From [Flexibacter] sp. ATCC 35103 (GTDB lineage: Bacteria > Bacteroidota > Bacteroidia > Flavobacteriales > Flavobacteriaceae), in NCBI RefSeq assembly GCF_001975985.1, contig NZ_MTQF01000005.1, forward strand, positions 62,001 through 126,000: a DNA stretch of 64,000 bases. Direction: 5' to 3'. The translations under genes were made by a program, and so were the position numbers. Of this stretch, positions 24,414 to 33,850 are shown one piece after another (the first letter of the stretch is position 1; each line of letters opens with the position of its first letter). Below the pieces are notes generated by a model. That model had not been told where the DNA came from. It searched no databases and was given only the letters and a program-made list of their open reading frames with translations.

Positions 24414-24523
24414 GTTATCACGAAAGGCGGAGGGAAAGACCCAATGAAACCTTAGCAACCCTTTATCATAAAGAAGGTGCTACATTCTACTTTGTACTAA
24501 TCATAGTATCTAAGATAGATAAC
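24414..24523 (+). promoter_or_regulatory. SAM-I (S-box) riboswitch upstream of metH
   Basis: Conserved S-box core: GGCGGAGGGAAAGACCCAAT, GAAACCTTAGCAACCC, then GAAGGTGCTACATTCTAC. P1 pairs GTTATC (24414-24419) with GATAAC (24518-24523). It lies 327 bp before the metH start, with repeat DNA between, and no T-tracted terminator was found near it. Confidence 0.9.
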
Positions 24524-24850
24524 ACAAATACATAAAAGTATTTCTCAAAACACTTCCTGACAACTTACAATATAATTTTACCGAATTCACTTTGGTATCA
24601 TGAGCGAATCATTGACGATTTTTTGCCGTCAATCGTTCCCGCTTTTCGTTGCAATCTTTTGCTTTTTAAAGAAAAAAGCAAAAGGATTTCCACTTCAATC
24701 GGGGCTAATGAGCCAACAATAGTGAATTTTTGGAATTAATGTGAATCAAAATCGTATTAAAACCGACAGGTTTTTAAAGCGAAAATTATAATTAAATAAA
24801 AACTTAGCAACATAGAACCTTAGTGTCTTAGCAGCTAAAAGTCAAAAGAT
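24524..24850. other. Long leader between riboswitch and metH, with two hairpins
   Basis: Holds ATTGACG / CGTCAAT (24611-24617, 24627-24633) and CTTTTGCTTTTT / AAAAAGCAAAAG (24656-24667, 24673-24684) in a 150-bp GC-richer segment that looks like an inserted repeat. The last 100 bp are AT-rich. No ORF of note. Confidence 0.5.
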
Positions 24851-25855
24851 ATGTCAATAACAATTCAGGAAGCAATAAAAAAAAATATCCTAATCCTTGA
24901 TGGAGCAATGGGAACAATGTTGCAGCGCTATAATTTCTCCGAAGAAGATTTTCGTGGAGAGCGTTTCAAGGATTTTCCGCATCCATTAAAAGGAAACAAC
25001 GATTTACTATCCATAACACAACCACAAGCAATTCGCGATGTCCACGCCGCTTATTATGAAGCGGGTGCAGACATCATAGAAACCAACACATTTTCAGGAA
25101 CCACAATTGGTATGGCCGATTACTTCCTGGAAGATTTGGTTTACGAGTTAAACTACGAATCGGCTAAAATCGCACGAGAAGTAGCTGACGAATTTACAGC
25201 CAAAAATCCGGACAAACCTCGTTTTGTAGCCGGTTCAATTGGCCCAACAAACCGTACGGCAAGTATGTCACCAGATGTAAACGATCCGGGTTACAGAGCC
25301 GTAACGTTTGATGATTTGCGAATTGCGTACAAACAACAAGTAGAAGCCTTAATGGATGGAGGATGCGATTTACTTTTGGTAGAAACCATTTTTGATACTT
25401 TAAACGCAAAAGCAGCACTTTTTGCAATCGAAGAAGTAAAAGACGAACGTAATCTTGATATTCCAATTATGGTTTCAGGAACTATTACAGATGCTTCAGG
25501 AAGAACACTTTCTGGGCAAACTGTTGAGGCGTTTTTGATTTCAGTTTCACATATTCCGTTATTGAGTGTAGGATTCAATTGCGCTCTTGGAGCCGATTTG
25601 TTGAAACCATACTTGAAAACATTGTCGCAACATACAAGTTTTAATGTTTCGGCGCATCCAAATGCTGGTTTGCCAAACGCTTTCGGACAATATGATGAAA
25701 CACCGGAACAAACTCAGGCTTTAATCAAAGAATATTTAGATGATAATTTAATCAACATCATTGGTGGTTGTTGCGGAACAACTCCGGATCATATTCGATT
25801 AATTGCTGAAGTTGCGAAGGATTATAAGCCGAGAGTTCCTTCTGCGGTAATGTAA
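24851..25855 (+). CDS. metH: Methionine synthase, homocysteine-binding part (split MetH, N-terminal)
   Basis: A 334-residue homocysteine S-methyltransferase domain, with [11 protein letters not shown] at the N-terminus and zinc ligands Cys244, Cys307 and Cys308 (GGCCGT). It corresponds to the first module of cobalamin-dependent MetH and ends where the folate domain would begin. The rest of the enzyme is a separate gene at 27478-30153, so methionine synthase is a two-subunit enzyme here. A SAM-I riboswitch lies upstream. Confidence 0.93.
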   Translation: MSITIQEAIKKNILILDGAMGTMLQRYNFSEEDFRGERFKDFPHPLKGNNDLLSITQPQAIRDVHAAYYEAGADIIETNTFSGTTIGMADYFLEDLVYELNYESAKIAREVADEFTAKNPDKPRFVAGSIGPTNRTASMSPDVNDPGYRAVTFDDLRIAYKQQVEALMDGGCDLLLVETIFDTLNAKAALFAIEEVKDERNLDIPIMVSGTITDASGRTLSGQTVEAFLISVSHIPLLSVGFNCALGADLLKPYLKTLSQHTSFNVSAHPNAGLPNAFGQYDETPEQTQALIKEYLDDNLINIIGGCCGTTPDHIRLIAEVAKDYKPRVPSAVM

Positions 25856-25960
25856 ATATAAACGAGAAAAAATTGTTGCAAATTTTTGTTGGTAATTAAG
25901 GGAAGTTGGATTTATTTCACTCTCAATTACAATGAAAAATAAAAGACTAACTATTATACT

Positions 25961-27121
25961 ATGAATACTAAAAGTTACTTTGTTGGATGGTTAACTTGTT
26001 TAAGTTTGATTTTTTTGAGTTGTTCCAATTCTGATGATGATTCTAAGAATATCAATTCTGACAAAAATTGCACTCAAACAGTAAATATTCCAGATGCAAA
26101 CTTTCAAGCTAAATTATTATCTGCTACTGCAGACTTAAATAATATTGTGGCTTCCAATTTAGAAGGTTTTGTAACTAAAATTGATGCTAATAATGATGGG
26201 ATTATTCAAGTTTGTGAAGCCGAAAACATTAGTGAACTGATTGTTGATAAATCAAATATTAGTTCATTGGAAGGCTTGCTTGCCTTTCGAAATCTTAAAT
26301 ACTTATCTTTTAGGAGTAATAAAGTTAAAGTTTTAGATGTTTCAAGTCTAAAAAAACTACATACAGTATATTGTGAAAATAATAATATCACTAATATAAA
26401 TGTACAAGGTTTGACCAACTTAAAATTTCTTTGGTGTAGTCAAAATGAATTAACTTCCTTAAATTTAAGTTCATTGCCGTCACTTGAATCTGTGTATTTT
26501 GAATCAAATAAAATTAGCAGTTTCAACATTGAAAACTCAAATAAAATTAGTGATCTAAGAGGTTCAAATAATTTATTAACTACTTTAACAATTGGACATT
26601 TAAAAAATTTGAGTTACTTATATATATCTTATAATTTATTGACGTCTTTGGATGCTAACAATTTAAAAAATTTAAGTTCGTTGCAGTGTTCTAATAATAA
26701 GATGACCTTTTTGAATGTTTCAAATTGTATTAGTTTAATGGATATTTATTGTGATAATAATGTTTTATCAGATTTAAAATTAAGTAATTGTAGTAAGTTG
26801 AATTTTATAAGAGGCTACAATAATAAGTTAACCACAATCGATTTAAATGGTTTGACAGCATTAAAAAATTTAGATATATCCAATAATCTTTTATCCAGTT
26901 TTGATGCACGTTATTGCCCTCAACTTGATTATTTAGATATTTATAATATGGCAAATTTACAATCGATGGTGTTAAAAAACGGAAGTAATTTGAACAATTA
27001 CTATTTTGGAAATAATCCCAAACTTACCTCTATCTGTTGTGATGTTTCTGAATTGGCAGAAGTTCAAAATCAAGTTAATTTTTGGGGATATAACTGTACT
27101 GTTAGTACTAATTGTTTTTAA
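25961..27121 (+). CDS. Leucine-rich-repeat surface lipoprotein
   Basis: A 386-residue protein with a lipoprotein signal peptide (lipobox LSCS, Cys at about 21), then Ser/Asp-rich linker, a DANNDGIIQVCEA segment that looks like a calcium loop, and about ten leucine-rich repeats of about 21 residues with the Bacteroidota pattern LxxLxCxxNxLTSL. It ends with a CCDV-type cap. LRR lipoproteins bind proteins or carbohydrates at the cell surface. The gene sits between the two parts of metH with no obvious link to methionine, and is AT-richer than its neighbours; it was probably inserted. Confidence 0.88.
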   Translation: MNTKSYFVGWLTCLSLIFLSCSNSDDDSKNINSDKNCTQTVNIPDANFQAKLLSATADLNNIVASNLEGFVTKIDANNDGIIQVCEAENISELIVDKSNISSLEGLLAFRNLKYLSFRSNKVKVLDVSSLKKLHTVYCENNNITNINVQGLTNLKFLWCSQNELTSLNLSSLPSLESVYFESNKISSFNIENSNKISDLRGSNNLLTTLTIGHLKNLSYLYISYNLLTSLDANNLKNLSSLQCSNNKMTFLNVSNCISLMDIYCDNNVLSDLKLSNCSKLNFIRGYNNKLTTIDLNGLTALKNLDISNNLLSSFDARYCPQLDYLDIYNMANLQSMVLKNGSNLNNYYFGNNPKLTSICCDVSELAEVQNQVNFWGYNCTVSTNCF

Positions 27122-27477
27122 AATTATAAGAGCTAGTTAATATAAATACTTGGTTAGTGTTTGCAAAGATAGTATTGCTTAAAAAAAAAGAGATATATAA
27201 TATATAATATTGCTTTGTTTCTCGCAATGCCAAATTGTAACACAAAACTGCGTGAGGGATAGAAGTGGTTAGCCCACAGCCTGACCAAGGAAGTGCGAGG
27301 ACTATGAACGAATAGCCCGGTTCGCCGCGGCGAAACACGCCCAAAATAAGATTAAAAATAGTAAAGTGAGATTGCTTCGTTCCTCGCAAAGACAAGCAAA
27401 ACGTTGAAATAAAAGTTCCAGAGGAACGAAACATATTGTAGCAATGGAATTTATTCCGTTGAAAATTGAAAAAAGAA
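27122..27477. repeat. Composite repeat region ahead of metH part 2
   Basis: In order: a degenerate arm of the GAACGAAGCAATC element (27211-27233), a GC-rich segment (27245-27346, with AGCCCGG and CGCCGCGGCG), a second arm GATTGCTTCGTTCCTCGC (27372-27389), and a GGAACG-TTGTAGC element (27418-27460). The GC-rich segment lies between the two arms, so it may be an insertion within an older hairpin element. No ORF is supported. Confidence 0.65.
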
Positions 27478-30153
27478 ATGGCAGAAAATAGAAGAGACCT
27501 TGTATTAGCAGGATTAGAACCGTTGATTATTACGCCTACGAGTGTTTTTGTAAACATTGGGGAACGTACGAATGTAACGGGTTCAAGAAAGTTCCTTCGT
27601 TTAATCAAGGAAGAGAAGTATGATGAGGCACTTGATATTGCAAGACAACAGGTAGAAGGTGGAGCGCAAATCATCGATATTAATATGGATGAGGGAATGC
27701 TTGATGGGGTTCAGGCAATGACTAAATTTTTGAATTTAATTGCATCAGAACCGGATATTTCGAGAGTGCCGATTATGATCGACAGTTCGAAATGGGAAAT
27801 CATTGAAGCAGGTCTAAAAGTAGTACAAGGAAAAAGTGTTGTAAACTCGATTTCGTTGAAAGAAGGCGAAGAAGCCTTTATTCACCACGCCAAATTAATT
27901 AAACGTTACGGAGCGGCGGCTATTATTATGGCTTTTGACGAAGTTGGTCAGGCGGATAATTTTGACCGAAGAGTCGAGATCTGTCAGCGTTCGTATGATA
28001 TTTTGGTTAACAAAGTTGGTTTTCCGCCGCAGGATATTATTTTCGATTTGAATATTTTCCCCGTTGCAACCGGAATGGAAGAACATCGCTTAAATGCTTT
28101 GGACTTTTTTAGAGGTACAAAATGGGTTCGTGATAACTTGCCTCATGCGCATATTAGTGGTGGAGTAAGTAACGTTTCGTTTTCTTTTAGAGGAAACGAT
28201 ACGGTTCGTGAAGCGATGCACTCGGTGTTTTTATACCACGCGATCAAGAACGGAATGACAATGGGAATCGTAAATCCGGAAATGCTTTCGATTTATGATG
28301 ATATCCCTAAAGATTTATTAGAACACGTTGAAGATGTAATTCTTGACCGACGCGACGACGCAACAGAAAGACTTTTGGATTTTGCTGAGAACGTAAAAGG
28401 TGAAGTAAAAAGTGATGAAAAAGCGATCCAAGAATGGCGTTTAGGAACGGTTCAGGAGCGTATTACGCATTCATTGGTAAAAGGAGTTGACGCTTTTATC
28501 GAAGAAGATGTAGAGGAAGCACGTTTAGCAGCAACAAAACCTATTGAAGTTATCGAAATCAATTTGATGACAGGAATGAACGTTGTTGGAGATTTATTCG
28601 GAAGTGGAAAAATGTTCTTGCCTCAGGTTGTAAAATCGGCACGTGTAATGAAAAAAGCCGTTGCTTATTTATTGCCTTATATCGAAGCAAGCAAACAAGC
28701 CGGAGATAAACAAGGAAACGGAAAAATATTGATGGCAACTGTAAAAGGTGACGTTCACGATATTGGTAAAAATATTGTTTCGGTGGTTTTAGCTTGTAAC
28801 AATTATGAGATTGTAGATCTTGGTGTTATGGTGCCTCCGGAAAAAATTATTGCCGCTGCGATAGAACATAATGTGGACATTATTGGTTTAAGCGGATTGA
28901 TTACACCTTCGCTTGACGAAATGGTTTATTTAGCCAAAGAATTAGACAAACAAGGAATCAAAATCCCGATTATGATTGGTGGAGCTACGACTTCGCGTGC
29001 GCATACAGCTGTGAAAATCGCTCCGCAATACAGAGAAACTGTAATTCACGTAAACGATGCTTCGAGAGCTGTTACCGTGGCAGGAAACCTGTTAGATCAT
29101 AATCGTAAAATATATGCAAGTGATATTCGTGCAGAATACGATGCGTTTAGAGAAACGTTTTTGAATCGTTCGCGAGACAAAAACTTCCTGACGATCGAAC
29201 AAGCGCGTAAAAATAAATTACAATTGGATTGGGACGAATATACTCCGACTAAACCAAAGTTTATTGGCAAAAAAATCATCGAAGTAGAACTGGATGTTTT
29301 GGTTCCGTATATCGACTGGACACCATTTTTCAGGACTTGGGAATTGTTCGGGAAATATCCGGCGATTTTAACGGATGAGGTTGTGGGAACTGAAGCAACT
29401 TCGGTTTTTGCAGATGCTCAGGCAATGTTGAAAGTGATTTTAGCTGAGAAAAAATTATCTGCAAAAGGAATTTACGGAATTTTCCCTGCGAATCAAATTG
29501 ATGATGATGATATTGAATTGCGTGATGAAAACGGAAAAGTGTTAGAGAAATTCTTAACGCTCCGTCAGCAATCACAAAAAACAAAAGGTGCGTCAAACAT
29601 CGCTTTATCTGATTTTATCTTACCAAAAGATTCTGGAATTACAGATTATATGGGAGCATTTTGTGTTACAACAGGTTTTGGTGTAGACGAATGGGCAGCC
29701 GAATTCGAAAAAGATCTTGACGATTATAATTCGATTATGGTTAAAGCATTAGCCGATCGTTTTGCAGAGGCTTTCGCCGAATATCTACATGAAAAAGTAC
29801 GTCAGGATTTCTGGGGTTATGATGCTGAAGAATCACTTTCGACAGAAGATTTGATCGAAGAAAATTACAAAGGAATTCGTCCTGCGCCAGGATATCCGGC
29901 TTGTCCGGATCACCTGGAGAAACCAACAATTTGGAAACTCTTAAATGTAGCCGACGAAATTGGAGTAACCTTGACAGAAAGCATGGCGATGTGGCCGGCT
30001 TCATCGGTTTCAGGATATTATTTCGGGAATCCTAAAAGTAAATATTTCGGACTCGGAAAAATAAAAGAAGATCAGGTAGTAGATTACGCCAAACGACGCA
30101 ATGTACCAACAGATTACGCGATGAAATGGTTAAACCCTAATATAGCAGATTAA
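27478..30153 (+). CDS. metH: Methionine synthase, folate/cobalamin/activation part (split MetH, C-terminal)
   Basis: An 891-residue protein from ATG 27478. Folate-binding TIM barrel (about 20-285, [11 protein letters not shown]), cobalamin cap (about 330-415), cobalamin domain with the axial His427 in DVHDIGKN, and the SAM-dependent reactivation domain (about 580-885) with RPAPGYP (801-807) and [14 protein letters not shown]. It transfers the methyl of methyltetrahydrofolate to homocysteine bound by the product of 24851-25855. All domains of MetH except the first are present, in normal order. No homocysteine domain is missing in the cell as the partner gene supplies it. The gene starts right after a repeat, without riboswitch. 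Confidence 0.94.
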   Translation: MAENRRDLVLAGLEPLIITPTSVFVNIGERTNVTGSRKFLRLIKEEKYDEALDIARQQVEGGAQIIDINMDEGMLDGVQAMTKFLNLIASEPDISRVPIMIDSSKWEIIEAGLKVVQGKSVVNSISLKEGEEAFIHHAKLIKRYGAAAIIMAFDEVGQADNFDRRVEICQRSYDILVNKVGFPPQDIIFDLNIFPVATGMEEHRLNALDFFRGTKWVRDNLPHAHISGGVSNVSFSFRGNDTVREAMHSVFLYHAIKNGMTMGIVNPEMLSIYDDIPKDLLEHVEDVILDRRDDATERLLDFAENVKGEVKSDEKAIQEWRLGTVQERITHSLVKGVDAFIEEDVEEARLAATKPIEVIEINLMTGMNVVGDLFGSGKMFLPQVVKSARVMKKAVAYLLPYIEASKQAGDKQGNGKILMATVKGDVHDIGKNIVSVVLACNNYEIVDLGVMVPPEKIIAAAIEHNVDIIGLSGLITPSLDEMVYLAKELDKQGIKIPIMIGGATTSRAHTAVKIAPQYRETVIHVNDASRAVTVAGNLLDHNRKIYASDIRAEYDAFRETFLNRSRDKNFLTIEQARKNKLQLDWDEYTPTKPKFIGKKIIEVELDVLVPYIDWTPFFRTWELFGKYPAILTDEVVGTEATSVFADAQAMLKVILAEKKLSAKGIYGIFPANQIDDDDIELRDENGKVLEKFLTLRQQSQKTKGASNIALSDFILPKDSGITDYMGAFCVTTGFGVDEWAAEFEKDLDDYNSIMVKALADRFAEAFAEYLHEKVRQDFWGYDAEESLSTEDLIEENYKGIRPAPGYPACPDHLEKPTIWKLLNVADEIGVTLTESMAMWPASSVSGYYFGNPKSKYFGLGKIKEDQVVDYAKRRNVPTDYAMKWLNPNIAD

Positions 30154-30235
30154 ATTAGTTGATGGTTGATGGTTTTTTGTTGATAGATTCTGCTCTATTC
30201 AATAACTATCAACTGACAACTATTAAACTAATAAA

Positions 30236-30592
30236 ATGGAGTACAATAAATTAGAGGTTTGGTTAGCAGCCAGGAAATTAGTGAATTTGTTATATGATTC
30301 ATCTAAATTGTTTCCGAAAGATGAATTGTTTGGTTTGACAAATCAAATGAGAAGAGCTGCGGTTTCAATTCCATCAAATATTGCTGAAGGTTGTGGACGA
30401 CAAACATCGAAAGATACAATACATTTTCTTCATATTTCAAGAGGATCATTGTATGAACTAGAAACACAATATTATTTAGCATTTGACCAAAAATACATAG
30501 ATGAAAATAATTTCAATATTGCTTTTGAACAAATCCAAACTTGCAAAAAGCTATTGAATGGGTTTATTAACTATTATAAAAAAATAATATAG
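30236..30592 (+). CDS. Four-helix-bundle protein (23S rRNA IVS-like family)
   Basis: A 118-residue all-helical protein of the family found within 23S rRNA intervening sequences and elsewhere in many genomes. Typical text: LEVWLAARKLVNLLYDSS, then QMRRAAVSIPSNIAEGCGR and a helix rich in Leu-Glu. Function of this family is unknown. Here it is set between metH and metF and flanked on both sides by GTTGA/TCAAC-rich repeats, so it may have moved in as a unit. Confidence 0.88.
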   Translation: MEYNKLEVWLAARKLVNLLYDSSKLFPKDELFGLTNQMRRAAVSIPSNIAEGCGRQTSKDTIHFLHISRGSLYELETQYYLAFDQKYIDENNFNIAFEQIQTCKKLLNGFINYYKKII

Positions 30593-30661
30593 TTGAGGTT
30601 GCTATTTTAAGTTGCATATAAACTATCAACAATCAACCAAAAACTATCAACTACTAAAAAA

Positions 30662-31618
30662 ATGAAAGTAACAGAACATATAGAAAACGCCAAAGGAAAA
30701 ACATTATTCTCATTTGAAATTATTCCGCCTCAAAAGGGGAAAAGCATTCAGGAGTTATACGATAATATTGACCCTTTGATGGAATTCAATCCACCTTTTA
30801 TTGATGTAACAACTTCACGTGAAGAATATATTTATATTGATAAAGGCAACGGACTTTTAGACAAAAAATTAACTCGTATGCGTCCGGGAACGCTTGGAAT
30901 TTGCGCTTCTATAAAACATAAATACAATGTAGATACTGTCCCTCACGTACTTTGCGGAGGATTTACAAAAGAAGAAACCGAATATCTGTTAGTAGATTGT
31001 AACTACTTAGGAATTGATAATGTGATGGCTTTGCGTGGTGATGCCATGAAAGACGAGCAATATTTTATGCCAAAAGTAGGAGGAAACGATTATGCGATTG
31101 ATTTAGTAAAACAAATTAGTTTATTAAATCAGGGAAAATACCTTCATGAAGTAATGGATGCTGATAACAGAGCCAATTTTTGTATTGGAGTTGCTGGTTA
31201 TCCAGAGAAACATTTAGAATCTCCATCATTGCAATCAGACTTAAAAAGACTGAAAGAAAAAGTTGATGCCGGAGCCGATTATGTGGTAACACAAATGTTT
31301 TTCGACAATTCAAAATATTTCAAATTTGTAGAAAAAGCAAGAGAAATGGGAATTACAATTCCTATTATTCCTGGAATTAAACCTATTGCAGTTCAAAGAC
31401 ATTTACAGGTTTTACCTCAAATTTTCCGTATCGATTTGCCTGAAGATTTAATTCATGCCGTAGATTCATGCAAAAATAATGCTGAAATCAGACAAGTGGG
31501 TATCGAGTGGGCAATTCAGCAATCGCTAGAATTAAAAGCGGCCGGAGTTCCAGTTTTGCATTATTATTCAATGGGTAAATCTGAGAATATTCGCCAGATT
31601 GCGAGCCATCTTTTTTAA
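30662..31618 (+). CDS. metF: Methylenetetrahydrofolate reductase
   Basis: A 318-residue MetF TIM-barrel flavoprotein. SFEIIPPQKGKS at the N-terminus carries the Glu of the active site; ALRGDAM, MFFDN and PGIKP follow. It reduces methylene- to methyltetrahydrofolate, the methyl donor of MetH. It closes the met cluster; the Rossmann-like C-terminal extension of eukaryotic enzymes is absent, as normal in bacteria. An inverted repeat follows immediately after the stop. Confidence 0.95.
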   Translation: MKVTEHIENAKGKTLFSFEIIPPQKGKSIQELYDNIDPLMEFNPPFIDVTTSREEYIYIDKGNGLLDKKLTRMRPGTLGICASIKHKYNVDTVPHVLCGGFTKEETEYLLVDCNYLGIDNVMALRGDAMKDEQYFMPKVGGNDYAIDLVKQISLLNQGKYLHEVMDADNRANFCIGVAGYPEKHLESPSLQSDLKRLKEKVDAGADYVVTQMFFDNSKYFKFVEKAREMGITIPIIPGIKPIAVQRHLQVLPQIFRIDLPEDLIHAVDSCKNNAEIRQVGIEWAIQQSLELKAAGVPVLHYYSMGKSENIRQIASHLF

Positions 31619-31619
31619 T

Positions 31620-31703
31620 GTCATTTCGAGGAACGAAGCAATCTCATGCTGCATATATTTTTAGTGCTTATGTTAGTGTGGTTGCTTCGTTCCTCGCAAT
31701 GAC
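31620..31703. repeat. GTCATTGCGAGGAACGAAGCAA inverted repeat, copy 2
   Basis: Left arm 31620-31642 and right arm 31681-31703, same element as 9512-9596. It starts two bases after the metF stop and can serve as its transcription end. Confidence 0.8.
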
Positions 31704-31754
31704 CCAGCGGCTTGGGGTTTGGATTTTTAAATTTGGAATTTAATTTTTACCATT

Positions 31755-32408
31755 ATGAAACAAGAAGAATTACAAGCAATAGCTTCTCAGTTAAAGCATC
31801 CAACAGGAGAAAAAGGAATCGAAATGGGTAACATGATGAATGAAACCAACATCAACATGACGCATCATTCGATTCAAAATCTACATATCGAGTCTGGGAA
31901 TTTAATTTTAGAATTAGGTCACGGAAACGCAGGACATGTAAGTTTTATATTTGAACAAGCAGAAAATATTAAATACTACGGACTTGAAATGTCTGAATTA
32001 ATGTTTCAGGAAGCACGCCAGATCAACAGAAATTTTGTCTCTCAAAAACAAGCCTTCTTTTCGATTTATGATGGAAATATAATTCCGTTTGAAGATTCAT
32101 TTTTCAATAAGATATTTACAGTAAATACGATTTATTTCTGGCAGGAACCTGAAAAATTGCTTTCAGAAATTTATAGGGTTTTACAGCCAAAAGGAATTTT
32201 CTGCATCACTTTTGCCGAGGAAAGTTTTATGAAACAACTTCCTTTTACTCAATTTGAGTTTGATCTTTACAGTACTGAAAAAGCTGAAAAATTGGTTCAA
32301 AAAACAGCTTTCAAAATAATCAACAAAGAAACTTTAACAGAGAAAGTAAAAAGTAAGACTGGTGAATTGGTCGACAGAGCTTTTACTACTTTAGTTTTAG
32401 AAAAATAA
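31755..32408 (+). CDS. Class I SAM-dependent methyltransferase
   Basis: A 217-residue Rossmann-type methyltransferase. Motif I is LILELGHGNAGH (about residues 50-61), and motif post-I an acidic YGLEMSE. A typical FTVNTIYFWQEPEKLL (motif IV/V region) follows, then YRVLQPKGIF. It belongs to the UbiE/methyltransferase-11-like group acting on small molecules. Substrate unknown. Single gene next to metF; no signs of an operon. Confidence 0.85.
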   Translation: MKQEELQAIASQLKHPTGEKGIEMGNMMNETNINMTHHSIQNLHIESGNLILELGHGNAGHVSFIFEQAENIKYYGLEMSELMFQEARQINRNFVSQKQAFFSIYDGNIIPFEDSFFNKIFTVNTIYFWQEPEKLLSEIYRVLQPKGIFCITFAEESFMKQLPFTQFEFDLYSTEKAEKLVQKTAFKIINKETLTEKVKSKTGELVDRAFTTLVLEK

Positions 32409-32503
32409 GAAAAGAAAGTATTCTATATTTCGAGTTCTTTTTTTGACTACTTTAATTGATTTTTATTTCATGTTTCTTTTTTGAATCGTAATACTTTAAA
32501 TTT

Positions 32504-33727
32504 ATGGAGGTTAAAAAAATCAATTTTCTCAAAAGTTACAGTAGTATTCTTTTACTTCTTGGCGGAATCATACTTGGAAGTATTTTGGGTTTAGTTTTTG
32601 GAAAAGATGTTGAGGTTATAAAACCACTTGGCGATATTTTCCTGAACTTACTTTTTACAGCAATTATTCCGCTTATTTTTTTTACGATTGCTTCGTCTAT
32701 TGCCAATTTAGAAAAAACAGAAAAATTAGGAAAGCTTTTTCTAATTATGCTCGCCGTTTTTTTAGGAACAATTCTTATTTCGGCTATTGTAATGATAGTG
32801 GCGGTTTATATATTTCCAATTCATCAGAGTATTATAATTTCTAAAGTTCCTATAGAAAATATTCAATCCGGAAGTATTGGTGATCAAATAGCAAGATTGG
32901 TTACAGTAAATGATTTTTTCGAATTATTGTCCAGAAAGAGTATGTTAGCTCTTATAATCTTTTCGTTTTTGCTAGGATTTGCCAGTTTGCAATCTGGAGA
33001 AAAAGGAGCTGGTTTTAGAAATTTTCTCGATTCCGGAAACGAAGTCATGAAGCAGCTTCTGACAATGATTATGAAATTGGCACCAATTGGTCTGGGTGCT
33101 TATTTTGCTTATCAGGTTGGCGTTTTTGGCCCGCAATTGTTTGGTGCTTATGCAAAACCATTAGGTGTTTATTATGCAGCATGTACTTTTTATTTCTTTG
33201 TGTTTTTTAGCTTATACGCTTTATTAGCCGGAGGTAAACGCGCATTTGTGGTATTTTGGAGTAACAATATTACGCCCTCTTTAACTGCGATAGGAACCTG
33301 CAGCAGCATTGCTACAATTCCGGCAAATCTTGATGCTGCCGAAAAAATGAATATTCCAAAACATGTCAGGAATCTCGTTATCCCAATTGGAGGGCCTTTG
33401 CATAAAGATGGTTCGAGTATGTCTTCGATTTTAAAAATTACCGTTCTTTTTGCCATGTTTGGAAAAGATTTTACAGATCCTTTGACAATACTTCTGGCTT
33501 TAGGAATTACAGTAATTGTATCGATTGTTGAGGGCGGAATTCCAAATGGCGGATATATTGGAGAAGTTTTGGCTATTACGGTTTATGGATTGCCAATGGA
33601 GCAAGCTTTGCCTGTAGCAATGATATTAGGAACGCTTGTTGATCCAATTGCTACTTTATTAAATGCAAACGGTGATGTGATTTGTTCTATGATGGTCTCC
33701 CGTTTTTCTGAAAAAACCAAGTGGTGA
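32504..33727 (+). CDS. Dicarboxylate/amino acid:cation symporter (DAACS family)
   Basis: A 407-residue polytopic transporter with the SDF fold. Eight helices plus re-entrant hairpins, as seen by the first helix GGIILGSILGLVFG, the ITPSLTAIGTCSSIATIP hairpin and the DPIATLLNANGD segment near the end. It would take up dicarboxylates or amino acids with Na+ or H+. The usual substrate-binding NMDGT motif is replaced here, so the substrate may be other than glutamate/aspartate, e.g. neutral amino acids. Confidence 0.88.
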   Translation: MEVKKINFLKSYSSILLLLGGIILGSILGLVFGKDVEVIKPLGDIFLNLLFTAIIPLIFFTIASSIANLEKTEKLGKLFLIMLAVFLGTILISAIVMIVAVYIFPIHQSIIISKVPIENIQSGSIGDQIARLVTVNDFFELLSRKSMLALIIFSFLLGFASLQSGEKGAGFRNFLDSGNEVMKQLLTMIMKLAPIGLGAYFAYQVGVFGPQLFGAYAKPLGVYYAACTFYFFVFFSLYALLAGGKRAFVVFWSNNITPSLTAIGTCSSIATIPANLDAAEKMNIPKHVRNLVIPIGGPLHKDGSSMSSILKITVLFAMFGKDFTDPLTILLALGITVIVSIVEGGIPNGGYIGEVLAITVYGLPMEQALPVAMILGTLVDPIATLLNANGDVICSMMVSRFSEKTKW

Positions 33728-33850
33728 TACAAAATTTTCAAGGCAAATCTTTTTTATAATTAAAGTCAGTAGTAATCAGCTTAATCTATAAAGTCTGCAT
33801 TTTGTTTTAATGCGAGATGATATTTGGGCTAAACATCTAAGCAATATATA

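Noticed and set aside
27108..27674. 188-codon minus-strand frame before metH part 2
   Set aside because: Runs through the repeat region and antisense to the metH start; no domain.
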